Assembly (NCBI GenBank): GCA_947311845.1
Contig: CAMZMU010000034.1
Location: 83,692,079-83,756,078, forward strand
Reading direction: 5' to 3'
From: Poa pratensis
Taxonomy: Eukaryota > Streptophyta > Magnoliopsida > Poales > Poaceae
DNA: 64,000 nucleotides
Both the position numbers and the translations under genes were made by a program. Positions 52,125 through 63,101 of this stretch are shown in pieces (position 1 is the first letter of the stretch; each line of letters starts with the position of its first letter). A model generated the notes under the pieces. The model did no database searches and had not been told where the DNA came from. It saw only the letters and a program-made list of their open reading frames with translations.

Positions 52125-52559
52125 CACTACAGGAAAGCCGATCTGTGCCGACGGCCAATACCTGTGCCGACGGCTAAATGTCGGGGCCGTCGGCACAGGC
52201 CACGACGAGACCAACCCGCCGCCCTGGCCGTCGGCATAGGAAAGACCGTCGGCATAGATCTGACAGGGGGCTTCATATATTTAAATTCGTAAAGCGAAAT
52301 TTGACAAATAAAATGTGTAAATTGATTAGAAAATGAGAGGAATCCAAATATTACATCCATATCATCTTTTTCATCATGTTTATAACTTTTTGCAACATAT
52401 TTTTGTTACATGCTTAATTAAAAAGTCATTTTGGCACTTAAAAAATGAAAAATGATATTTATAATAATATTTTAAAAATTGTTTTTGGCAACAATGTTTG
52501 CCATACCAAGACACATCTATGTGTCAATATATGGACACTTTATCATAAACTATGGCACA

Positions 52560-54060
52560 GGATCCATTTTGACCTTTTTTTCAAAAAAATAAAGAAAGTA
52601 AAAAAATACTCAAAAAGTGAAATCCTTTGGCATGGACTCCTTTTATGTGTACTAGTTACTAGGAATAATGATAAACCTGAGTTTTGACAAAAATTTCAAA
52701 AAAATTCTTCACAAAAAGGTCAATCGTCTATAGACATGTATAAGTTTCAAGTCAAATGACCTAGATATGATCATCCCCGTGCCATAGTTTGTGATAATGT
52801 GCCCATATTTAAGACATAGATGTGTCTTGTTATGACAAACAATGTTGCATAAATGAGTTTTTTCAAATTATGTTTATAAATATCATTTTTCATTTTTTAA
52901 TTGTCAAAAATGGTATTTTTTGTGAAGCAAGTACAACAAATATGGTGCAAAATGACACCCATCCAATTATCACACAAAGTAGGCCATTTTTTTTCGATAA
53001 TCCAGCAATAATAGGAATTTTCTCGGTTTCTACCTCATTTCGCCTATTTAAATGACTTTATGCCTATTTTTCGAAAGTAATTCAATTTTGAACTACAAGT
53101 GTGTGATAGTTTGCTCTGAAAATTTTACAAAAATCATTTTAAGATACACCAGTAGTGGTTATATCACAGAACCATCGATAGTTTTGAGAAATGCAACCCC
53201 TTTAGATGAATAGGCACGACGGACATTTTGACCTTTTTTCAACAAAATAAAAGAAAGTGAAAATACTCAAAAATGAAATCCTTTGGCATGGAGTCCTTTT
53301 ATGTGTACTAGTTGCTAGGAAAAATGATAAACATGAGTTTTGACAAAGTTTTCAAAAAACTTCTTCACAAAAATGTCAATCATCTATAGATATGTATAAG
53401 TTTCGAGTCAAATGACCTAGATATGATCATCCCGTGCCATAGTTTGTGATAATGTGCCCATATTTGAGACATAGGTGTGTCTTGTTATGACAAACAATGT
53501 TGCAGAAATGAGTTTTTTCAAATTATGTTTATAAATATCATTTTTCATTTTTTAATTGTCAAAAATGGCATTTTTTGTTAAGCAAGTACAACAAATATGG
53601 TGCAAAATGACACCCATCCAATTATCACACAAAGTAGGCCATATTGTATCAATAATCCAGCAATAATAGGAATTTTCTCGGTTTCTACCTCATTTCGCCT
53701 ATTTAAATGACTTTATGCCTATTTTTCGAAAGTAATTCAATTTTGAACTACAAGTGTGTGATAGTTTGCTCTGAAAATTTTACAAAAATCATTTTAAGAT
53801 ACACCAGTAGTGGTTATATCACAGAACCATCGATAGTTTTGAGAAATGCAACCCCTTTGGATGAATAGGCACGACGGGCATTTTGACCGTTTTTTCAACA
53901 AAATAAAAGAAAGTGAAAAAATACTCAAAAAATGAAATCCTTTGGCATGGAGTCCTTTTATGTGTACTAGTTGCTAGAAAAAATGATAAACATGAGTTTT
54001 GACAAAGTTTTCAAAAAACTTCTTCACAAAAAGTCAATCATCTGTAAACATGTATAAAAT
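52560..54060. repeat. Tandem repeat, about 657-bp unit, 2.3 copies
   Basis: The unit beginning near tttgaccttttttcaa and containing catggactccttttatgtgt occurs at about 52565, 53225 and (partial) 53885, with 656-659 bases between matching points. The copies differ by scattered substitutions and small gaps. Copies 2 and 3 share gagtcc where copy 1 has gactcc. The third copy is cut off at 54060. It is AT-rich with no coding potential. Confidence 0.9.
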
Positions 54061-54435
54061 GACTTTTTATTAAGCAAGTACCAAAAATATGTTGCAAAAA
54101 TTCATATACATGATGAAAAAGATGATATGGATATCATATTTGGATTCCTCTCATTTCTCTAATCGATTTAGACATTTTATTTATTAAATTTTGATTTACC
54201 GATTTAAAGATATGAATTATTCCATATTAAATGTAAAAAGGAGAAAATAAAGTAAAATAAATTTTATTCTTATTTATTCAAATATTATTATTACATAATT
54301 ATTGTTACTTATTCAAATAAATTTTCAAAATTTAAACAATAAAAAGTGTAACACCATGACCCAGGAGTTAATATGGTTGATAGGATACTAATATCAGTAA
54401 GTTCTAACATCTCATTTGGTAGCTAATTTGGAAGG

Positions 54436-54497
54436 AACTCAAAAGTTAAGCGTGCTTGGGCCGGAGCAATTTGAAGATGGGTGACCGAACGGGAAGT
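54436..54497 (+). promoter_or_regulatory. 5S-rRNA-like block with box A and box C inside CACTA
   Basis: It contains agttaagcgtgcttgggc (54443-54460), identical to plant 5S rRNA box A and its neighbourhood. About 16 bases later comes gatgggtgacc then gggaagt (54476-54497), matching box C with small changes. In 5S genes these motifs bind TFIIIA and start RNA polymerase III transcription. The rest of the 5S gene is missing. It lies about 390 bases from the right terminus, in the same orientation as the copy in the other CACTA element. Confidence 0.78.
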
Positions 54498-54887
54498 TTG
54501 ACTAAGCTAAGTACTTTGACCTAAGATTAAGTGTGTGGCTAATTGTGAAATTCGAAATTTGAAAAAAAAAGCAAAAGTTGGAAAATTCGGATTAGAATTG
54601 AAAAAAAAATAAAAAAGATAAATTTTTATTTTTTTAAAAAAATAATTGGGAAAAATAATTTTGGAAAACAATATGCCGACGGACTCTATGCCTACGGCTT
54701 TGCCGTCGGCACAGCCTATGCCGACGGCTTTGGTCTATGCCGACGGCCGCGTGACCTGTGCCTACGAGGACCTATGCCGACGACCCTGTGCCGACGGCCA
54801 CCATCGGCACAGGCATGTGCCGATGGCTTTGAGGTCTATGCCGACGGCAAAAGGCCGTCGGCACAGATCGGCTTTCCTGTAGTGGAA

Positions 54888-57120
54888 TAGATACTCAAAA
54901 ACCTGTACACAAAAAGATCCCTACATTTCTCATATGGGTATGCATGTAAAGTCAATACGATCTCTAATTTAGCTAAATCAAACTTATTATGTTATAACAT
55001 TTTTCGTAACGGGGAAGGACACCAAAGGGTCCAGAGCTGCATTAGTCGATGGGTAAATTACACGGAAGACCACCAAAGAAAGGAAAATACCACCAGGTCC
55101 TCATCTTTTACAAGAAGAAGCCTATCAAGTTATGATAAATATTCTTACCCAAACATACACTAAAAAACATTATCAATATATTTGTTTTTTTTTTCGTGTA
55201 ACCTCTCGAGTAGGGCAGGACGTTCCTTCAATTCGTATAGAAGAAAGAATTGACCCAGATTATAAGGAATACCGGGCCCAAAAACCATACAAATGCCATG
55301 TTTATTAGGAAAACAAGGCCGAAAAACCGCACAAGCGAGGGGACCGTCGCCCACACGACGCTAGCCGACCGAACGCCACAGAACACACCACCAACTCCAG
55401 GGCCGCCGCCTCAACTTACACCACTCGACACCAAAGCCGCACACGAGCCACAACGCCGCATGACCCAACCGGCTCGTAGCTCTTGCTACCCTTACTAAAT
55501 ACGATCACCCGCAGATCTCAACGTCGCGTCAAATCTAGGACCGCCGCCCCGGCGTAGCAACCAGATCAAACTCCGCATCGCCCGGAGCTGAACCAGCCGG
55601 GTCGACACACCTACTGCTCTCGCAGCACCAAGTCGCCACCAAAACCTCGCTAGGAGAAGGCCCTGCCCCATAGGACCGTCGTTGTAGAGGGGACCGAGGC
55701 CGCCGCCTCGACGTACCACCACCTTCCGAGGTCGCCACCCCGGCATCCACTTCCCCAGACTATAGAGCCATCCTGCCCAACCGCTGCGAAACCGACGTAC
55801 TTGTTTACTCATATGTCTTGAATATCTCTACCATAAGTAAATGCATAGTTTATCTAATTAGCATAAACTAACTAGTTAAGAAAATTATATGTTACAATAC
55901 TTTAAATCTAGAACAATGTTGTATTATCAACGATATATATAAGAAGTATATAATAATTCATATGTAGGCAATAAAAATAAAATATACTCAATAATACTAT
56001 TCCATGCTAAAATAAGTTCAAAACAATTATAGAAGTTCAATACAATTATGATTATTTCAATTCTACCTCAAAATTTTCATGGATCCGCCGAGTGTTTGAG
56101 CGAGTGGTTGCTAAGAAAGAGTATGTCGCTAAATATAAAAAATTATAATGATAATACTATTGCTGTATTGCATGCTAAAATAAGTTCTAAATAACTATTA
56201 AAGTTTAGTAAAAATTATATTTATTTCAATTCTACCTTGGTAAAAAAAAATCATGGACTTGACGATTTTTTCATTGAGTGGTTGTTATGAGGAAAGAGAG
56301 AACATGTTGATAATGTAGAGTTTAATGCATTAAAAATGAACTAACATAGAAGATTCCAAGTGTGTCCAGAGGATAGCGTCTCCCATTAGCAACAGCAACC
56401 ACGACATCGAGAGAAGGGTGGTGAGCGTGGTGATGGAGTTACCGGCGTACAACGTGTACCAGGGTTGGTGGATGTACGACGAGGAGTGTACCCATGCGTT
56501 GTTGCACCGACAACGAGCTGGCCCTGCTGTTTGGCTGTGGTGCAGGTGGCAGACTCGCACGGGATGGTGTTGTGCTTTGACTAGCACGGCGCATCGACCA
56601 GGAGAGCAGGCTGACGAGGTCAACAAGGAGAGTGAGCTGATGAGGTCAACAAGGAGAGCGATCTAACGAGGTCAACCAGGATGGCCTACGAGGAGGGGGC
56701 TAGAGAAGTGGGAGGCTGGCAGTCGTGGGGAATTGAGGGTGAAGCAGAGTACGAAGAGGGATTACAAGCAGTGGACGCCTCGCAGGTTGGGTGGAAAGAA
56801 GATACGAGGGAGAACATGGGGTCTCATGTCTTTTATTGCCTTTTTTCGCTGTGTAAGAGAGATCATTAGCAGCGGTTGCAACTGAAGTTGCATTAGAGTA
56901 CTTTGATAATGGCAGATAGGTGTCGGCCAACGGATAGGTGCGTACGCACCATCTTGGGTAATGGGTCTTTTTCGTATTCGTAAATACAAAGAGATCTCAA
57001 GCTTCGGGTTTTCGTGAGAGAAAATAGTTTGGCTTAAATAGATCCTTTAATATCAAAATTAGGAAGCTTAATGGCTTGTGTAAGGCTGAAAAATGCAAAT
57101 TCTTCTGATTTAGTTGTTTT
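54888..57120. other. Intergenic, no gene recognised
   Basis: A GC-rich patch at 55310-55800 is open in frames on both strands without a known domain. AT-rich DNA follows to 56330. At 56400-56870 a gene-like patch (VVSVVMELPAYNVYQGWW on the plus strand) is not recognised and contains a short tandem repeat (gaggtcaacaaggagag at 56616 and 56643). Confidence 0.35.
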
Positions 57121-58902
57121 ACACTGACGAGGGGTAGACTCATCAAGACCCATGGTTAAGGTCCCTAGGTTATGAATATGGGGGAGAGAACGTGGTAGAG
57201 CTGGAAGTATCGTCGGCTGACAAGCAGGGCAAAGATTTTACCCAGGTTCAGGGCCCTCGTGTGGAGGTAACACCCCTACGTCCTGCCTGTCTGTTATTGA
57301 TTTGTGAATATGATGGTTACAAGGATCCCGGCGAGATGTCGATCTCGCTAGGGTTTGTGGCTCTGGTGGTTCGTTGTCTGGTTCGATGGCCCTCCCAGTC
57401 CTTAAATAATAGGCTGGGTCCCGGGTGTTCGTAACCGACTCGATTTACAAGTAAGGAAACTCTAAACCGACTATTGCTTCGCCAAACTTGAGGATACTTC
57501 ATCTTCGTGGGCCTCCCTTCATGGGCTTCATGTAGGCTCTGATAGTTGGGCCTAGTCGATACGTGCACCAGGTACCCTCATGGTAGGGTACCCGATAGGC
57601 ATACCCATGTCAGTAGCCCCCGAGTACTTGTCTGATTCGAAGAGTCGGGCATGGACTCATACATCATGCACGTTATATATTTTTTACATCTGTATTTAGA
57701 ATTCTTATGAAATAGCACATGTTAGCAATGCCGAGTGTTTTCATCGACTATGAGTTTTTGCTTATGATAATCAAGGGATATTAGCTTAGCAGGCCCGGCA
57801 CACACGACGGATCGGGGCCGGTTAACTACCATTTGTGGCAAAACCATACTAGCTTTCAATCAAACTCGAGTCCCCGGACTCGAATCTGGAACAAACTGGA
57901 CAGACTCGAAACGGCCGTTGAGGTCTTACTGAATCGAACTGCAGTATAATTTTGAATCTACCCAACGCGTCCGTCGGGGATTTTCATCATGTCTGCTGAC
58001 ACGGAACATTTAAGGATAACGCTGCTGGAGCGGTCCTTAGCCCAGCTCGACTGATCGGCGGGTCTTACCTTTGCACTTATGCATGCAGCATCCAAGGATC
58101 GTCGGATCAACTCGGGAATATTTTGAGTGTGATTTTGCTTATGAACTTAGTCGAATGTTCGTCGACTGCACTTTTGCCATTATTCTATCGGGTGCGCGAC
58201 AGCGCTCCCGATGGGAGTAGCCCCCGAGATTGTGCTTTATTGCTTGCAATGGAGGATAATCTCAAATTCTTTTACCCTGCACATTTTAGTCAAAGAAATT
58301 TTTTGATACGCTCCCGATGGGAGTATGATGCTGCAGTCGAAAGAATTTCGACTGGCCTCTATGACTTTTGCTAAAAAACCAACCGAAACTTATGCGAGAG
58401 ACCACCCGAAGATATCATCGAGTGACTTTTATGCCAGTTGTGAAAGAGAGAACAACGTCAGCAATGACGCATTTTGCGACTGCTATCTCTGACAAACGAT
58501 GGCGTGCCTGGAGAGGCTTTGATAAGACGTGACCCTGTTCTGTGGGCCCGTTTTTGCAGAGCTGACCAGGGATGACGCCGCGTGGACTTGATTTGACCGT
58601 TCGGGCACTATTTTCACGGGGCGTGATGATGGCTTCCTGGATTCTCGTGCGTAGTGGGCGGAGTGGCCGGCGACGGTTGCTCTCCGTGGCCGCCACGTGT
58701 ATGGCCAGATTTCGCGCGGAGCGTATGGATTTGTTTTAACGGCTACGATCGTTTTTGCGCTCTGTGGTAAATAGGGGGGACGGCGCTGGCAAATTTTTTA
58801 CTTGCCATTTGCCCCCTGCGCCGCCCCTCGTCTCCTTCCTCGCGCTGCCCCTCCATTGCTCTGCGCCCAAGTTCTTTGCCCCACACCTCCTCCACTTTAG
58901 CA
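57121..58902 (-). other. Probable 3' LTR and untranslated region of a Tat-type Gypsy element
   Basis: This non-coding block lies where the 3' LTR should be: downstream of pol and beyond the antisense frame. It has motifs common in grass Gypsy LTRs (acccaggttcagggccctcg near 57240, gtagcccccgag at 57611 and 58218). The other LTR is outside the window, so the ends cannot be fixed. The last 160 bases are GC-rich and probably hold the promoter and leader of the plus-strand antisense gene. Confidence 0.45.
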
Positions 58903-61639
58903 ATGGCGAAAGGTGGAGGTGCGAAGCGTGGTGCTGCTGCCGCCGCCGCGACCGATGCGACCAAGGGCAAGAAGGCCGCGGCGGGTACATCTGCATCCGC
59001 CGCGCTGAAGAAGGGCAGCGGGGACTGGGCGAAGTCCACCGTCAAGGACGCCCATCTGCTCAAGCTCCGCGAGCAGGGATATCTGCCTCCCGCGGAGCAA
59101 CTCGCCGTCCGCGCTCCCTCGCCTAAGGAGGTATGCCCCGAACCACGCGCCAACGAGCGCGTTTGCTTTGCGGAGTTTGTATCCAGGGGCTTCTCGCTTC
59201 CCCTCCACGACTTTGTTCGTGGCCTCCTTTATGCCTACGGGGTGCAGATCCACGATCTCACCCCGAACGGTATTATGCATATTGCGTGCTTTATCACGCT
59301 ATGCGAGTGCTTCCTTGGCGTCGCACCCAGCTGGGCGCTATGGAAGACCATATTCATGGTGCGACCCAACAGAGGAGGTGGTCGCACCTACCCCGTGGGC
59401 GGCTGCGGCATCAGGTGCGCAGCGACACCCGCTATTTCCGCCTGAAGACCGTCGACTCCGCGCAAGGCTGGAGGAAAGGGTGGTTTTATGCGAGTGTCGA
59501 GCAAGAAGGAGTCGCCACCTTCTCGACTGCAGCTTACGTCAGGACCAAGGCGTGGGATCACCAGCTCTCAGCCGAAGAAATGGAGGAAGCACGCCCTTTG
59601 CTGACTCGAATCGACGGACTGCTGGACAAGGTCACAGGCATTCATTTGATCGCCACCTTTGTGAAGAGGCGGGTGTGGCCCATCCGTGCCCGAGCGCACC
59701 CCATGTGGGAGTATGAAGGCGCGGGTGACATCACCCGAATGAACGCAGAGGAGCTTTCAAGGAGTGAGCTGCTGACGCATGTGCGACACATCACCAACTT
59801 GACGACAGGCGACACTTGCAACGTCGACTGCCCTGTTGCACCATATGGGTTGGAGAACCCTTTGCTTGAGGTATGTATGTGTTATAGCCTGCTTGCAATG
59901 AAGAGTTTGCCACTCGCATGTTTTGTGATACGCGATTTTTGATTCTGACTTTGCAATTTGTGATGTGTGCTATGCAGGGTCACTCGACTGCTGCCTCCCT
60001 TCCTCCTCTGCCTGAAAATGGCGAGACTGAAGAAACACAGGCACAGGTGGTGGACCCGAAAGGGGATCAGTCGCCCATCCCTTCCGCCACCACTTCACGT
60101 GTGGAGGATGTCGAGGAAGAAGCAGCAGAAGAAGTCCAATCTGAAGACAAGGCTCCTTCTGACCAAGAAGTCGATACCGCGCACCGAAGCGGCGTCGACT
60201 GGCCAAGAAGGCGCCTTCTGCTGCCAGTTCGCCCGCGAAGGAGCAAGGCTTGGAGGATGACGAGGAATCAGATTCACCACCTGTTTTCCAAGCCGCTCCT
60301 TTGCGTGCGTGCTCAACAAGCTCGACTCTTCCGCTTCAGTCGAGTGGTACCCCAGCCTTTGGAGGACCAATTTTTGGCGACTCCGAAGACGAGGAAGATG
60401 AGGAGCACAGGTATGTGTGTTTTTGAGTATGATATGAAAATGTTTGTGCTGTCATATTTTTGTGCTGACCATCCTTTTGTTTTGTTGTGTTGCTCACAGT
60501 GCTGAAAACAACCAGCCTGGGACTCCTCCAGTCGAGAATGTTCCAGCCGTGGAGCACTCGAAGTCTGCACCGACTGGAAACGAGGCTGCCCAGCCCATGG
60601 CCACTGACGCTGTCGTTGAAACAGCCAAGGCGGCAACTCCAGATGTCGGGACATCGTCGCGGCTCCGAGCCGTGGATGAACCACGTGAGTAACTTTTTTG
60701 CTTGACCCGTTTAGTTGTAGGTCTGTGAGAATTTTTAGATTTTTGCTGAATCCGTGTGCTCGCAGCCCTTCTACCACACCTTGGCAGATTCTGCCAAGGC
60801 TTATGTCCAGGTGGAGCAGGAGAGGGACACCATGCGCGCCGAGCTCGAGCGGCTCAGTCGTGAGTTCTCCTTTTTGCTTTTGTTTTGCCCAACTTCTTTT
60901 CGCAATGCCTGATTTTGTCGAGTATTGAATACACGTAATTTTTGCTGGGCCAGGCGAGAAGAAGGAGCTGGAAGACGCACTCGCCGCGCAGCGCGAAGAA
61001 TCGAAGAAAGAGCTGCTGCCGCCACCAACTCAGCTGCTGCACGCGAGCGAGAATATGCTGACCAGCTCGCGGCACTCGCGCAGGCCATGGGAGGTGAGTA
61101 ATCTTTTTCTCCTTTTGATATGACGATATAACTTGTCGAGTGTCGTACTTATGCCTGTTTTGAATTGTGCAGAAGCTGTTGGCGCACCGGCCTCTGCAGA
61201 CGTGGCGAGTGACGATCTTTCGCTGGAACAGGCTGTGGGCGGCTTAGGCGCTCTATGCAACCAGGCGAAAGAAGCACTCGCCAAATCAACGAGCACACTT
61301 GGTGCTGTATACCAAGTGGTGTTCCCTACTGGCGTGGTGCCGTCGACGGTGGATGACTTCGCCAACGTGTTTGGCCCCGGGACGTCCACCATGGCGGGTT
61401 TTGCTCGCGCCAACACGGTACGCGGATCCGAGTCCACCATCAAGCTTCTTATGGGACATGGGATAGATTGCGACTATGAGGCAGCACTGTCTGCGTTCCC
61501 TCAGAAGCCAGACGGGAAGCCCATTTCGCTGAAGGGGGTGAGCGGAGCAGCCGCGCGACTGGCTGAAGTTTTCATGAACACCATGGAGCGCCGGGCACTC
61601 GAGACTGCCAATCGTCTGCTTAGGAAATCGAAATCTTAG
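58903..61639 (+). CDS. Antisense reading frame of a Tat-lineage Gypsy element, part 1 (putative gypsy-type transposon domain)
   Basis: Exons fitted by splice sites and phase: 58903-59870, 59978-60410, 60500-60684, 60766-60859, 60954-61093 and 61173-61639. The first exon starts with an Ala/Lys-rich leader (MAKGGGAKRGAAAAA). It contains the domain annotated in databases as putative gypsy type transposon: FSLPLHDFVRGLLYAYGV, LTPNGIMHIACFITLCECFLG, then YFRLKTVDSAQGWRKGWFYA. Exons 2-3 are acidic and Pro-rich; exons 4-5 are heptad-like and probably coiled coil. Tat/Grande elements are known to have such an antisense frame between pol and the 3' LTR. Its role is unknown. One-base slips are visible near 59417 (GGCGI to QVRSDTRYF), 60185 and 61010. 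Confidence 0.75.
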
Positions 61640-61831
61640 GCTTAGGGTAGCTGTACCCTTTTGCTTTTTTATGCCTTGTAATGATACCTTCTGAACTGCG
61701 CGAGTCTGCGCTTTGTTTTTGCTACCTTGTTTATGCAAACTGTCTTTTGCCAATGTCTTTCATTTGGAGAGTTGTATGCTTATGACGCGAGTCTTACAAA
61801 CTTTGTGTTTGTGATTATGCTCTTTGAACAG

Positions 61832-62652
61832 TCACGAGAACCTGCTACTGCGACTAGTTCCTCGCAGGCTCCAACCACCACCCGATCCCAGGGTCAGGTG
61901 GCAAATGATGCCAAGGTGATGGAGTATATGAAGGCTAAATATGTGAGAATGGAGCAAGATCTGAAGGACGCCCAGGCTGAGCTGAGTCGATTGAGGGCCA
62001 GACCCGCGTTGGCCACCCAACGCGAGGATTATGTTCTCGGGGAGATGGAGCTTGTGAACAGGCAACTCGAGTGTAAGTTCGAATCTTGCTTTGTTTTACA
62101 AGCTTTTTGTGTAGCTTTTGTCCTTTTGATCTAACTGGTGCGCCCGTATTTGTAGGCTTTGTCGACAACTTCCAGGCTGAACAGATTCGCGTGGAAGGAC
62201 GCCTGGATAGCGTGGTTGACGACCCTACAACTGGGCGTCAACACTTTTGGCTTGATAGGTACCATGCCCGCATACTTGCCACCCTGAAGGATCGCGTCTG
62301 GCGAAGTGCTGAGCTGCTGGAGTTATGCCGGGCATCGTTTATTCGTCTGAACGAGACTCTTTTTCCTTCGGGGCCACAACCACAAGGGATTCGTGCTGTG
62401 TTGAACATCTTCCGCCAAACAAATCCCATTCGAGAGTTGCTGTCTCAAAGACTTGTAATTGGAGCCAACGCTGCAATGGCGTATATGCGTAGTCGAAAAC
62501 CAAGGTTGGTGTTGCGGACACCTGCAGCCGGAGAGGTTCTCGAACAAAAAGACTTGGATGACACGATCCAAGCTGCGGAGACACTGATCGAGTGCACTCG
62601 CGAACAGCTTTGCGGCCCCGAGCTGCCCGTAAAAGACGAGCCTGAGGATTAG
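61832..62652 (+). CDS. Antisense reading frame of the Gypsy element, part 2
   Basis: Two exons (61832-62072 and 62156-62652) join in phase: a heptad-rich coiled coil (KYVRMEQDLKDAQAELSRL, then EDYVLGEMELVNRQLE) and a C-terminal part with FVDNFQAEQIRVEGRLDS, QHFWLDRYHARILATLKDR and a Glu/Asp-rich end (VKDEPED). It probably belongs to the same transcript as part 1, but the frame of part 1 ends at 61639 and no start is visible between them. A missed splice site before 61639 is the simplest explanation. Confidence 0.65.
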
Positions 62653-63101
62653 AATGGTTTGCGAGTGCAATTTTTGTATAGGGGGCAGCCCCCGAGTGTA
62701 ATTTTTGACTCTTTGTATATTGTATAGTTTGTATACTTTGATTTTTTGCCGAGCCCCCGAGTCAATCGAGCGGGGTTTGTGAAATATGTGTTGGTTATGA
62801 ACCGATGACTGTGCAGCCCCCGAGTATTCGAGTGCGGCTGCAAAGTTTTTATGTTCTTTGTTCGGATCCTTGTTACGCAGCCCCCGAGGGTCTCGGGTGC
62901 GGTTAAGGTATGAATTATGCAGGTGGTAGCCACAAAGGAGTCGAAGGAACATTGATTTTATTCCTCTTTTGAATGTTAGGCTGCAGGCCGCCTCATTAAA
63001 AACCTTCCAGTCCCCTTAGGTACCCTGGTAAGGAAAAGAGCGCGTCTGAAACCTGCAGCCATCCGACATATAGCCTATTACATTGTATGACTGTGAGCAC
63101 T
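62653..63101. other. Spacer between the antisense frame and integrase
   Basis: Non-coding. The phrase cagcccccgag, or agcccccgag, recurs at about 62686, 62754, 62814 and 62880. It is the convergent 3' region of two opposed transcripts. Confidence 0.6.

Larger units (their letters stand above)
52125..54884. mobile_element. Non-autonomous CACTA element
   Basis: Starts CACTACAGGAAAGCCGATC and ends with the exact inverse. GAA flanks both sides (52122-52124 and 54885-54887). Both subterminal regions carry many direct and inverted tgccgacggc units. The interior has no transposase; it holds a 657-bp tandem repeat and, near the right end, a 5S-rRNA-like block. It is related in design, but not in subterminal repeat sequence, to the CACTA element at 25287-26675. 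Confidence 0.93.

Noticed and set aside
54436..54497. A functional 5S rRNA gene
   Set aside because: Only the central third is present. The 5' and 3' parts that pair to form helix I are absent and box C is altered.
58903..62652. A host gene inserted between transposon parts
   Set aside because: The putative gypsy-type transposon domain and the position between integrase and the probable 3' LTR match the antisense frame of Tat-lineage elements.
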